Assembly: GCF_030813715.1 (NCBI RefSeq)
Contig: NZ_JAUSUZ010000001.1
Coordinates: 3,100,001-3,164,000, forward strand
Reading direction: 5' to 3'
DNA: 64,000 nt
From: Catenuloplanes indicus
Lineage (GTDB): Bacteria; Actinomycetota; Actinomycetes; Mycobacteriales; Micromonosporaceae
How positions within the stretch are numbered: position 1 is the stretch's first letter; every line of letters starts with the position of its first letter. This document shows, one piece after another, positions 8,030 to 16,736 of this stretch. The notes under the pieces were generated by a model. That model had not been told where the DNA came from. It saw nothing but the letters and a program-made list of their open reading frames with translations, and did not search any database. Both the position numbers and the translations under genes were made by a program.

Positions 8030-8227
8030 CTACGGGCTCTCGATCTCCGCGTGCCGGGCGCGCAGCCGGTCCTTGATCTCGTCCGGGGTGTACGCGCGGC
8101 GGCGGCGCTCCGCGCGGGCGACCACGATGCCGGTCGCGGCCACACCGACCACACCGGCCACACCGAGGATCTTCCAGAAGGGGAGTGCCTTGCCGGTCTG
8201 CCGCACCTTTGACCACTGCATCCACAT
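8030..8227 (-). CDS. Small single-pass membrane protein, unknown function
   Basis: A 65-residue protein with a short N-terminus, one hydrophobic helix (FWKILGVAGVVGVAATGIVV) and a basic/acidic tail (RAERRRRAYTPDEIKDRLRA) that should face the cytosol. No domain is recognised. Its ATG is only 11 bases from the ATG of the divergent gene at 8239 and has no obvious ribosome site, so a leaderless transcript or a wrong start is possible. Confidence 0.6.
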   Translation of the reverse strand: MWMQWSKVRQTGKALPFWKILGVAGVVGVAATGIVVARAERRRRAYTPDEIKDRLRARHAEIESP

Positions 8228-8238
8228 AGAGTAGTTCG

Positions 8239-8901
8239 ATGGCCGAAGGGACGAGCATCACCCTGGACGAAGCAGTCGATCTCGCTCGTACGGGTGACAT
8301 GTGGGTGTTTCGCGGACGGAGCGCGGCCGACCGTGCCATCCAGACGCTGACCAACAGTCCGGTGAACCACGTGGGCATGTGCGTGGTCATCGACGACATG
8401 CCGCCCCTGATGTGGCACGCCGAGCTGGGCCGGTCGCTGCCCGACCTGTGGAGCGGCACGCACCAGCGCGGCGTGCAGCTGCACGACATGCGGCAGGCGG
8501 TGACGGTCTGGGGCATGCGGTACGGCCAGCGCGGCTGGCTGCGGCAGCTGGAGCCGGGCGTGACGCGTCAGATGGAGGACGCGGTGCTGAGGACGATCGC
8601 GCGCCTGGACGGCACGCCGTTCCCGTCGACCGCGCAGCTGGCCTGGCGGTGGGCGAAGGGCCGGGTGCCGAACATCCGTTTCCGCAAGGAGGAGGCGCAG
8701 GACAACGAGCTGGAGAAGGCGTACTGCGCCGAGGTCGTGGCCGTCACTTACGAGGCGATGGGCCTGCTTCCGCCCGGCAAGCGCCCGAACTGGTACGACC
8801 CGGGCAGCTTCTGGTCCGGTGACGACCTGGAGCTGCGTCTCGGCTACCGGCTCGGCAAGGAGATCGCGGTCAGCATCCCGCACGGTGAGGACGAGAACTG
8901 A
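8239..8901 (+). CDS. Permuted papain-like (YiiX/C92-type) amidase/peptidase
   Basis: A 220-residue cytosolic protein (no signal peptide). It has the circularly permuted NlpC/P60-like order, with the His first in NSPVNHVGMCVV and the Cys late in YCAEVVAVTYEAMGLL, as in the YiiX/YaeF group. FRGRSAADRAIQTLTNSP is the typical N-terminal segment of this group. Such enzymes cleave amide or acyl linkages of lipids or peptides; the substrate here is unknown. It is convergent with the GH74 gene through a shared terminator and divergent from the small membrane protein gene. Confidence 0.7.
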   Translation: MAEGTSITLDEAVDLARTGDMWVFRGRSAADRAIQTLTNSPVNHVGMCVVIDDMPPLMWHAELGRSLPDLWSGTHQRGVQLHDMRQAVTVWGMRYGQRGWLRQLEPGVTRQMEDAVLRTIARLDGTPFPSTAQLAWRWAKGRVPNIRFRKEEAQDNELEKAYCAEVVAVTYEAMGLLPPGKRPNWYDPGSFWSGDDLELRLGYRLGKEIAVSIPHGEDEN

Positions 8902-8907
8902 GCGGGT

Positions 8908-8935
8908 GGAGGGGACGCGCGGACGCGTCCCCTCC
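8908..8935. terminator. Bidirectional terminator
   Basis: GGAGGGGACGCG pairs perfectly with CGCGTCCCCTCC over 12 bp with a CGGA loop. It fills the 40-bp gap between the convergent amidase and GH74 genes. Confidence 0.8.
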
Positions 8936-8941
8936 GGCCCT

Positions 8942-11650
8942 TCACGACCGGGTGCAGGTCACCGCGGCCGGAATCGCGTTGGCGCCGGTCCAGGAGCCGA
9001 GAAAGCCGAACGCGGTGGACGCGCCCGGTGCCAGCGCGCCGTTCCACGACACGTTCCGCACGGACACGGCCGTGCCGCTCTGCGTGGCCGTACCGCCCCA
9101 GGCCTGGCTGATCGACTGCCCGTTCGCGAACGTCCAGTTCACGGTCCAGCCGGTGGTGGCCGCGGTGCCGGCGTTCGTCACCGTCACCTCGCCCTGGAAC
9201 CCGCCGGCCCACTGCCCGGTGATCCGGTAGGCCGCCGTGCAGCCGGCCGGCGCGGGGCTCCCCGTGGGGCTCGGGCTCGCGGTCGGGCTTGACGTCGGGG
9301 TGACCGTCGGGGTGGGCGAGGCGGTCGGGGACGACGTGGGCGTGACCGTGGCGGTCGGCGTGGTGGTCAGGGTGCGGTCCGCGTAGAGGATGCCGCGGCC
9401 GTTCGTACCCAGGTAGACGCGGCCGAAGATGCGCGGGTCACCGGTCAGCGCGTCGCCCATGTTCCCGTACTGGTGTGCGTCGTCGTTGATCCGCGTCCAG
9501 GCGCCGCCCGCGTTGTCCGAGCGGAACACGCCGGTCACGCCGTCGACCGTGCCGACCAGGTAGACCGCCTGGTACGACGCGCCCGGCGCCGCCTTGCCGA
9601 AGCCCACGTTGATCGCCGACGTGACCGTCGAGATCCTGGTGAACGACGCACCCGCGTTCGTGGACCGGAACAGCCCTTCGTCCCCGGTGATCCACACATC
9701 GCCCGCGGACCCGGCCACCGTCTTCACGTTGACCCGCCCGGTGGCGGGCACGGTCGCGGACGACGCGGTGAACGTGGCGCCGCCGTCCGTGCTGACGTAG
9801 AACCGGCCGGCCGACCAGCCGTAGAACGTCTTCGGGTCGGCCCGGTCCGCCTCCACCTTCGCCCCGGCCGGGATGCCGGTGGACTGCGCCCAGGAACTGC
9901 CGCGCGTGGTCGAGTAGTGCACGTTCGTGCCGTCCGGCGCCCACACCACCGCGCCGGCGTCCGCGCTGATCGCGACCTTGCCGCCGTTCGTCACGCCGGC
10001 CGGCTCCTGGCCCTGGTACCAGGTCTTGCCGCCGTCGGTGGAGATGCCGATCCGGTTGACGTTTGGGTAGTCGGTGCGGTTCACGTTGCCGACCCGGACC
10101 ATGACGGACGGGTTGCGCTCCGCGAAGTCCAGCCCGGTGCCGCTGCCCAGCGTGGGCGACAGGTGCATGTCGGCCGGCACCGCGTCCAGTGACGCGTGGT
10201 GGAAGCCGCCGATGTCGCCGAGCGCGGAGACCAGCGGCGCGCCGGCCGGCGGGCTGACCAGATCGAGCACCGCGGTCTCCTCCAGCCCCTTCACGAACGG
10301 CTTGATCGTGAACGTGCCGCCGGTGTCCCAGTTCCGCAGCTGCGTGGTGCCGTAGACGGTGGCCCCGGTGCCGTACAGCATGCGGTCGGGGTCGAACGGG
10401 TCGATCTCGATGGACTCGTTCATCCAGCCGAGCTTCGGCGCCTGGGCCGGCGGGCTCGGGTTCTCGCCGAAGTCGAGCCACGGCGCGGACGAGACGTCCA
10501 TCGTGTACTTGTTGACCCGGTTCGGGTAGCCGGCGTAGTCCCAGATCCGGCTCCAGGTCGCGCCGGCGTCCGTGGACCGCCAGAAGATCGCGTCCGGCCA
10601 CCAGGAGATCTGCGTGCCGACGATCAGCGTGCTCGGGTTCTGCCGGTCGACGGTCAGGCCGGAGTAGCCGAAATACTGGTCGGCCGAGGTGGCCGGGACC
10701 GGGGAGATGTCGGTCCAGAGGCCGGTCGCGGTGCCGTACCTCCAGACCTGGCCGTGCCCGCCGTCGTACGGGCCGCCGGTGTCACTGGTCGCCAGGTAGA
10801 GCCGGTCGTTCACGCTGTCCAGCACGCCCTTGTGCGCCAGGTAGCCGGTCGGCGTGCCGGGCAGGCGCTCCCAGCTCGTACCCCCGTCCGTGGTCCGGTA
10901 GACCGGGTTCTCCTTGTCGGCGACGCCGACGTAGATCGTCTGGGTGCGGTTGCCGCGGGTGCCGGTGTCCTCGTCGAACGTGACCCAGGTGACGCCCTGG
11001 TTGTGGTTCAGGTAGCCGTTCGGGTCGGCCGGGTCCTGCGCGTAGTTGCCCACGTTCGGGAAGTTGGCGACCTCGGCCCAGGTCACGCCCTGGTCGGTGG
11101 AGCGCCAGAGGCCGTTGCCGCCCTCCGCGCCGAAGTAGAGCACCCGGTTGTCGTTCGGGTCGATCGCCAGGCGCTCGCCCTGGCCGCGGCCCGGCATGTT
11201 GCCGCCGACCTTGAACGGCAGCGGCGTGACCTGCCAGGTGGCGCCGCGGTCGGACGAACGGATGATCGCGCCGTTGTTCGGGTCCCACGAGTTCGTGTAC
11301 ATGCCGACCGCGGCGTACACGCGGTTCGGATCGAGCGCGTCGGTGGCGATGCTGAGCACGCCGTTCCAGCCCCAGTTGCCCTGGCCGACCCAGTCCAGCA
11401 GCGGCACCCAGTTCTGCCCGGACTCGTTCCACCGGTACGCGCCGCCGATGTCGGTCCGCGCGTAGATCAGGTTCCGTTCCGTACGGTTGAAGACGATGCC
11501 GGGCACGAACCCACCGCCGTCGATCCGGACGTTCTTCCAGGTGTAAGGCTCGGCGACGGCCGCGTTCGCGGTGCCGGTGGCCTGCACGACCACGGCCGTC
11601 GTGCCGGCCGTGAGCAGGGCGGCGAGCGCGCCGGCGAGTTTCCTGCGCAT
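8942..11650 (-). CDS. Secreted GH74 xyloglucanase with C-terminal CBM2
   Basis: 902 residues from the ATG at 11650, which has GGAGG upstream; the longer frame from 11752 adds non-conserved residues. A Sec signal peptide (MRRKLAGALAALLTAG..ANA) precedes a two-propeller GH74 domain with many Asp-box-like repeats (STDGGKTW, STDQGVTW). Likely catalytic Asp residues are in YARTDIGGAYRW and SALGDIGGFHH. An SPT-rich linker (PTATVTPTSSPTASPTPTV) leads to a roughly 100-residue CBM2 with its conserved tryptophans (QWAGGFQGEVTVTNAG, WTVNWTFANGQ). It would hydrolyse xyloglucan outside the cell while bound to cellulose. Confidence 0.92.
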   Translation of the reverse strand: MRRKLAGALAALLTAGTTAVVVQATGTANAAVAEPYTWKNVRIDGGGFVPGIVFNRTERNLIYARTDIGGAYRWNESGQNWVPLLDWVGQGNWGWNGVLSIATDALDPNRVYAAVGMYTNSWDPNNGAIIRSSDRGATWQVTPLPFKVGGNMPGRGQGERLAIDPNDNRVLYFGAEGGNGLWRSTDQGVTWAEVANFPNVGNYAQDPADPNGYLNHNQGVTWVTFDEDTGTRGNRTQTIYVGVADKENPVYRTTDGGTSWERLPGTPTGYLAHKGVLDSVNDRLYLATSDTGGPYDGGHGQVWRYGTATGLWTDISPVPATSADQYFGYSGLTVDRQNPSTLIVGTQISWWPDAIFWRSTDAGATWSRIWDYAGYPNRVNKYTMDVSSAPWLDFGENPSPPAQAPKLGWMNESIEIDPFDPDRMLYGTGATVYGTTQLRNWDTGGTFTIKPFVKGLEETAVLDLVSPPAGAPLVSALGDIGGFHHASLDAVPADMHLSPTLGSGTGLDFAERNPSVMVRVGNVNRTDYPNVNRIGISTDGGKTWYQGQEPAGVTNGGKVAISADAGAVVWAPDGTNVHYSTTRGSSWAQSTGIPAGAKVEADRADPKTFYGWSAGRFYVSTDGGATFTASSATVPATGRVNVKTVAGSAGDVWITGDEGLFRSTNAGASFTRISTVTSAINVGFGKAAPGASYQAVYLVGTVDGVTGVFRSDNAGGAWTRINDDAHQYGNMGDALTGDPRIFGRVYLGTNGRGILYADRTLTTTPTATVTPTSSPTASPTPTVTPTSSPTASPSPTGSPAPAGCTAAYRITGQWAGGFQGEVTVTNAGTAATTGWTVNWTFANGQSISQAWGGTATQSGTAVSVRNVSWNGALAPGASTAFGFLGSWTGANAIPAAVTCTRS

Positions 11651-11766
11651 GAATGGGTCCTCCCTCACCCGCACCGCGGGTGACTGACGGATGCAGAAGC
11701 ACGGGGAAAGACACGGCGAGGCCTTGCCCGGGCCCGCCGATGGCTCCCGCACCGGTCAGAAGGAGA

Positions 11767-11795
11767 GATTCACACGCTCACGAAACGCCTGTCAA
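11767..11795 (-). promoter_or_regulatory. Candidate sigma-70-type promoter for GH74 gene
   Basis: Read on the minus strand, TTGACA (11790-11795) is separated by exactly 17 bp from TGAATC (11767-11772), about 117 bp upstream of the GH74 start. The -35 is perfect and the -10 is weak. No LacI-type AGCGCT palindrome is present here. Confidence 0.45.
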
Positions 11796-11836
11796 TAGTT
11801 TGCCGAATCAACAAAAGCGTTCGACGGCGTTTCGAC

Positions 11837-12259
11837 TCAGGCGCCGGACGGCACGTCCTCGCTCGGCTCCGGCGAGAACGTCGGCTCCGCGGTGTGCTCG
11901 ACCGGCGGACTGGCCGGCGGCGGCGTCGCGGTCTTCGACGGGCCCGGCGTGACCAGCGGCTTCCTCGTCGCGGACGGGCTCACGGACGGCGTCGGCGGGA
12001 CGGACGGGCTCACGGACGGCGACGCGGACGGGACGGCGGCCGGCGGCACCCACGCGTCGGCGATCTCCACGACCTCCGGCTCCGCGGACGGCTCGACCGC
12101 GACATAGACCGTGCTGACCGAGACGGACGGGACGGGTCGCGGTGACTCAACCGGCACCGCGTCGGCCTCGGCGGTCGCGAACGTGCCGCCGATCCAGACG
12201 GCCGGGCCGAGCCCGAAAGCCACGATGGCTCCGAAGAACATTGCCGGGCCGCGCCTCAT
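11837..12259 (-). CDS. Pro/Ser-rich exported or membrane-anchored hypothetical protein
   Basis: About 140 residues from the ATG at 12259, preceded by GGGGAGGGG. The N-terminus (MRRGPAMFFGAIVAFGLGPA) is a signal peptide or membrane anchor. The remainder is a low-complexity Pro/Ser/Val/Thr tail, including SASPSVSPSVPPTPSVSPSA. No enzymatic domain is present. It is a lone gene between the GH74 gene and the divergent hrpA. Confidence 0.6.
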   Translation of the reverse strand: MRRGPAMFFGAIVAFGLGPAVWIGGTFATAEADAVPVESPRPVPSVSVSTVYVAVEPSAEPEVVEIADAWVPPAAVPSASPSVSPSVPPTPSVSPSATRKPLVTPGPSKTATPPPASPPVEHTAEPTFSPEPSEDVPSGA

Positions 12260-12453
12260 GACCCCTCCCCCCACACGCGATCTTCAACAGCGTATGTACC
12301 GCGCGCCACGCTCGGCGAAGCATTTTTCAGTGATCTATGCCTGTGACGCGCATCGCGTTTCCTCTGTGTGACACGCACCGCAGGCATCCCCGGTTCGCCC
12401 CGGCCGTAAACGAGTCGGGAAAACGCCATGTCCGGCCTATCCTTGACGGCGGT

Positions 12454-15400
12454 ATGCAGACGAATCCCGCCGCCGCACTTGCGCAGCGCCTCCCCCACCT
12501 GATGCTCCGCGACGAGCGGCGGCTGCGCCGTCGGCTCGACGGTGTGCGCAAGGTCCGCGACCCGGAGTCCCGGGCGAAGGTCCTGGCCAACATCACCGCG
12601 GAGGTCGAGACCGCGGAGGCGCGGATAGCCGCACGCGCCGAGAGCCGGCCGGAGATCACCTACCCGGAGCAGCTGCCGGTCAGCGCGCTGCGCGACGAGA
12701 TCCGCGACGCGATCCGGGACCATCAGGTGGTGATCGTGGCCGGTGAGACCGGCTCCGGCAAGACCACCCAGCTGCCGAAGATCTGCATGGAGCTGGGCCG
12801 GGGCGTGCGCGGGCTGATCGGGCACACCCAGCCGCGCCGGCTCGCCGCCCGCACCGTGGCGGAGCGGATCGCGGAGGAGCTGAAGACCGGGCTCGGGCAG
12901 ACCGTCGGCTTCAAGGTCCGGTTCACCGACCAGGTCAGCGACGCCTCGATGGTGAAGCTGATGACGGACGGCATCCTGCTGGCCGAGATCCAGAACGACC
13001 GGAACCTGACGCAGTACGACACGCTGATCATCGACGAGGCGCACGAGCGCAGCCTCAACATCGACTTCATCCTGGGCTATCTCAAGCAGCTGCTGCCGCG
13101 CCGCCCCGACCTGAAGATCGTGATCACCTCCGCCACGATCGACCCGGAGCGCTTCGCCGCGCACTTCGCCGACGCCGCCGGGAAACCCGCGCCGATCGTC
13201 GAGGTGTCCGGCCGGACGTTCCCGGTCGAGGTGCGCTATCGCCCGGTCGTCGACCCGGACGACGAGGACTCCGACCCGGACCGCGACCAGACCACCGCGA
13301 TCCTCGACGCGGTGCGCGAGCTGCAGGGCGAGGGACCGGGCGACATCCTGGTCTTCCTCAGCGGCGAACGGGAGATCCGGGACACCGCGGACGCGCTCAC
13401 CAAGGCCGAGTTCAAGAACACCGAAATCCTGCCGCTGTACGCCCGGCTCTCCGTCGCCGAGCAGCACCGCGTGTTCGCGCCGCACCCGGGCCGGCGCGTG
13501 GTGCTCGCCACGAACGTCGCCGAGACGTCGCTGACCGTGCCCGGCATCAAGTACGTGATCGACCCGGGCACCGCGCGCATCTCCCGGTACAGCCACCGGC
13601 TGAAGGTGCAGCGGCTGCCGATCGAGCCGGTCTCGCAGGCCAGCGCGAACCAGCGCAAGGGCCGCTGCGGCCGCGTCTCCGAGGGCATCTGCATCCGGCT
13701 CTACACCGAGGAGGACTTCCTCTCCCGGCCCGAGTTCACCGACCCGGAGATCCTGCGCACCAACCTGGCCTCGGTGATCCTGCAGATGACCGCGCTCGGG
13801 CTCGGCGACCTGGCCGCGTTCCCGTTCGTGGAGCCGCCGGACAAGCGCAACGTCAAGGACGGCGTCAACCTGCTGGAGGAGCTGGGCGCGCTCGACCCGG
13901 TCACGTTCGACCCGGCGAAGCGCCTCACCCCGCTCGGCCGCCGGCTGGCCGCGCTGCCGGTCGACCCGCGCCTGGCCCGGATGGTGCTGGAGGCGGAGAA
14001 GAACGGCGTCGTGCACGAGGTCATGGTGATCGCGGCCGCACTGTCCATCCAGGACCCGCGCGAGCGACCGCAGGACGCGCAGCAGCAGGCCCAGCAGCAG
14101 CACGCCCGGTTCACCGACAAGGACTCGGACTTCCTGACGTACTGGAACCTGTGGCGTTACCTGCGGGACAAGCAGAAGGAGCTGTCCAGCAGCGCCTTCC
14201 GGCGGATGTGCAGGAAGGAGTACCTGAACTACCTGCGGGTGCGCGAATGGCAGGACATCTACGCGCAGCTGCGTGAGGCGATGGGCGTACCCCGTGGGGC
14301 TCTCGATGCCGAAGGTCTCGACTCGCAGAAGGTGCACACGTCGCTGCTGACCGGCCTGCTCTCGCAGATCGGGCTCAAGGACGTGGAGAAGCAGCAGGAG
14401 TACGTCGGCGCGCGCAACGCCCGGTTCGTGCTCTCGCCCGGCTCCGCGCTGTTCAAGAAGTCGCCGCGCTGGGTGATGGCCGCGGAGCTGGTCGAGACGA
14501 ACCGGCTGTGGGCCCGGGTCGCCGCCAAGATCGAGCCGGAGTGGGTCGAGCCGCTGGCCGCGCACCTGGTCAAGCGCTCCTACAGCGAGCCGCACTGGGA
14601 GAAGAAGCAGGGTGCCGTGATGGCGATGGAGAAGGTCACGCTGTACGGCGTGCCGCTCGTCGCGCAGCGGAAGGTCAACTACGGCCGGATCGACCCGGAG
14701 CTGAGCCGCGAGCTGTTCATCCGGCACGCCCTGGTCGAGGGCGACTGGCAGACGCACCACAAGTTCTTCCACGCCAACCGCCGGCTGATCGAGGACGTCG
14801 AGGAACTGGAGCAGAAAACCCGCCGCCGGGACATCGTGGTCGACGACGAGACGCTGTTCTCGCTCTACGACGCGCGCATCCCGGCCGACGTGGTCTCCGG
14901 GCGGCACTTCGACTCCTGGTGGAAGAAGGAGTCGCGGACCAACCCGTCGCTGCTGACCTTCGACCGGCAGATGCTGATCAACGCGGGCGCCGGCGGCGTG
15001 GACGAGGCCGACTACCCGGACGAGTGGGAGGTCGACGGGCTCACGCTGCCGCTCACCTACCAGTTCGAGCCCGGGACCGAGGCGGACGGCGTGACCGTGC
15101 GCATCCCGCTGCCGGTGCTCAACCAGGTGCCGGTGGACGCGTTCGACTGGCAGGTGCCGGGGTTGCGCGAGGAGCTGGTGACCGCGCTGATCCGCGGGCT
15201 GCCGAAGAACCTGCGCCGCAACTTCGTACCCGTGCCGGATCATGCCCGGGCCGTGCTGGACCGCGTCGGCCCCGGCGACGGCCCGCTGCTCGAGACGCTG
15301 GAACGCGAACTGCGCCGGATCACCGGCGTGCTCGTGCCGCCGGACGCGTGGGAGGTCGCGAAGCTCCCCGACCACCTGCGGATGACGTTCCGGATCGTGG

Positions 15401-16395
15401 ACGAGAAGGGCAAGACGGTCGGCGAGGGCAAGGACCTGCTCGCGCTGCGGTCCCGGCTGCGCCCCAGGACGCAGCAGGTGCTCGCCGCGTCCGCCGCCAC
15501 CGTCGAACGCACCGGGCTCACCACCTGGGACGTCGGCACGGTGCCGAAAACCTTCCAGAAGGAGTCGCGCGGGTACGTCGTGCGCGCGTTCCCGGCCCTG
15601 GTGGACGAGGGCGACACGGTCGGCCTGCGGTTGTTCGACACCGAGGCGGAGCAGCTGCGCGCGATGTGGGCCGGCAACCGGCGGCTGCTGCTGCTGGCGC
15701 TGCCCGCACCGGCGAAGTTCGTCGCGGACATGCCGAACTCGACGAAGCTCGCGCTGGCCCGCAGCCCGCACGGCAGCTTCGCCGCGCTGCTCGACGACAT
15801 CATGGCCTGCGCGGTCGACAAGGCGATGGCCGACTTCGGCGGCCCGGCCTGGGACGCGGCCGCGTTCACCACGCTGCTGACCAAGGTCCGGCAGGCCGTC
15901 GGCGACGTGGTCGGCGACACGATCTCCTGGGTGCAGCGCGTCCTCGGCGCGGCCTACGCGGCGGAACAGCGGATAGCCGCGACCGGCAAGGCCGCGTCCG
16001 GCGGCGGCATGGCCGCGATGGCCGTGGTCCCGGCGCTGAACGACGTCCGCGCGCAGCTGGCCGGCCTGATCCACAAGGGATTCGTCACCGAGACCGGCTG
16101 GCAGCGACTGCCCGACCTGGTGCGCTACCTGCAGGGCATCGAGAAACGCCTGGAGAAGTTGCCCGCGGGCGCCCAGCGCGACGGCCAGATGCTGAAGCAG
16201 CTGGCCGAGGTGCAGAAGGAATACCAGTGGCTGCTGGCCAACCAGCGCCCGGGCCGGCCCGCGGCCGCGGAGATCGCCGACGTCCGCTGGATGATCGAGG
16301 AACTCAGGATCAACTACTACGCCCCGTCCCTCGGCACCCCCTCCCCGGTCTCCGACGTCCGCATCTTCCGCGCCATGGACGCCATCCAGCCCTGA
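12454..16395 (+). CDS. hrpA: ATP-dependent RNA helicase HrpA (DEAH box)
   Basis: 1313 residues from the ATG at 12454, matching the usual length of about 1300; the frame extends upstream to 12337 but that leader is not conserved. Motifs in order are I (GETGSGKTTQLPK), II (DEAH), III (SATI), V (ATNVAETSLTVPG) and VI (QRKGRCGRVSEG). The HA2/OB region and the long C-terminal domain specific to bacterial HrpA (the DUF3418-type region) follow. HrpA unwinds structured RNA and helps to rescue stalled or collided ribosomes in E. coli. It stands alone. Confidence 0.93.
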   Translation: MQTNPAAALAQRLPHLMLRDERRLRRRLDGVRKVRDPESRAKVLANITAEVETAEARIAARAESRPEITYPEQLPVSALRDEIRDAIRDHQVVIVAGETGSGKTTQLPKICMELGRGVRGLIGHTQPRRLAARTVAERIAEELKTGLGQTVGFKVRFTDQVSDASMVKLMTDGILLAEIQNDRNLTQYDTLIIDEAHERSLNIDFILGYLKQLLPRRPDLKIVITSATIDPERFAAHFADAAGKPAPIVEVSGRTFPVEVRYRPVVDPDDEDSDPDRDQTTAILDAVRELQGEGPGDILVFLSGEREIRDTADALTKAEFKNTEILPLYARLSVAEQHRVFAPHPGRRVVLATNVAETSLTVPGIKYVIDPGTARISRYSHRLKVQRLPIEPVSQASANQRKGRCGRVSEGICIRLYTEEDFLSRPEFTDPEILRTNLASVILQMTALGLGDLAAFPFVEPPDKRNVKDGVNLLEELGALDPVTFDPAKRLTPLGRRLAALPVDPRLARMVLEAEKNGVVHEVMVIAAALSIQDPRERPQDAQQQAQQQHARFTDKDSDFLTYWNLWRYLRDKQKELSSSAFRRMCRKEYLNYLRVREWQDIYAQLREAMGVPRGALDAEGLDSQKVHTSLLTGLLSQIGLKDVEKQQEYVGARNARFVLSPGSALFKKSPRWVMAAELVETNRLWARVAAKIEPEWVEPLAAHLVKRSYSEPHWEKKQGAVMAMEKVTLYGVPLVAQRKVNYGRIDPELSRELFIRHALVEGDWQTHHKFFHANRRLIEDVEELEQKTRRRDIVVDDETLFSLYDARIPADVVSGRHFDSWWKKESRTNPSLLTFDRQMLINAGAGGVDEADYPDEWEVDGLTLPLTYQFEPGTEADGVTVRIPLPVLNQVPVDAFDWQVPGLREELVTALIRGLPKNLRRNFVPVPDHARAVLDRVGPGDGPLLETLERELRRITGVLVPPDAWEVAKLPDHLRMTFRIVDEKGKTVGEGKDLLALRSRLRPRTQQVLAASAATVERTGLTTWDVGTVPKTFQKESRGYVVRAFPALVDEGDTVGLRLFDTEAEQLRAMWAGNRRLLLLALPAPAKFVADMPNSTKLALARSPHGSFAALLDDIMACAVDKAMADFGGPAWDAAAFTTLLTKVRQAVGDVVGDTISWVQRVLGAAYAAEQRIAATGKAASGGGMAAMAVVPALNDVRAQLAGLIHKGFVTETGWQRLPDLVRYLQGIEKRLEKLPAGAQRDGQMLKQLAEVQKEYQWLLANQRPGRPAAAEIADVRWMIEELRINYYAPSLGTPSPVSDVRIFRAMDAIQP

Positions 16396-16440
16396 CCCCG
16401 AGTGGCCATGGCCCGCCCCGCACGCACCGCGGAACGATAC

Positions 16441-16704
16441 TCATTCAGGGTGATGGATGGGCTGGCCGCACTCGGCGCAGTGGTCGCGGTGCCGGGGCGG
16501 GCGGGAGCGGTGGCGGCGGGCCCATACGAGGATGAACGAGACGATGGCGAACGGAACCAGGCTGAGCAGCACCATGCTCATGAAATGGACCATGAAGTCG
16601 TACGGGATGGTGGCGCTCAGCAGGACGGTCCAGAGCGCGATGAGCGGTAGGCCCACGCCCGCGCCGATCGCGAGCCGACGTGCATTGAACTGCTCGAACA
16701 CCAC
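16441..16704 (-). CDS. Small two-helix membrane protein with C-terminal CxxC
   Basis: 87 residues with a GTG start and GAGGGGG upstream. Two hydrophobic helices (LAIGAGVGLPLIALWTVLL and MSMVLLSLVPFAIVSFILVW) are followed by a basic stretch and a possible metal knuckle, HCAECGQPIHH. I do not recognise the family. It lies downstream of the PurA-like gene on the same strand after a 32-bp gap, so it may be the last gene of that operon. Confidence 0.55.
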   Translation of the reverse strand: MVFEQFNARRLAIGAGVGLPLIALWTVLLSATIPYDFMVHFMSMVLLSLVPFAIVSFILVWARRHRSRPPRHRDHCAECGQPIHHPE

Positions 16705-16736
16705 GCTGCCCCCTCATGTGCGAGACCACCGCCAGG

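Noticed and set aside
9240-9370. Short tandem repeat region in the GH74 gene
   Set aside because: It encodes the Pro/Ser/Thr linker before CBM2; no DNA-level repeat function is needed. The same applies to the Ser-Pro linkers at about 26300-26400 and 11960-12060.
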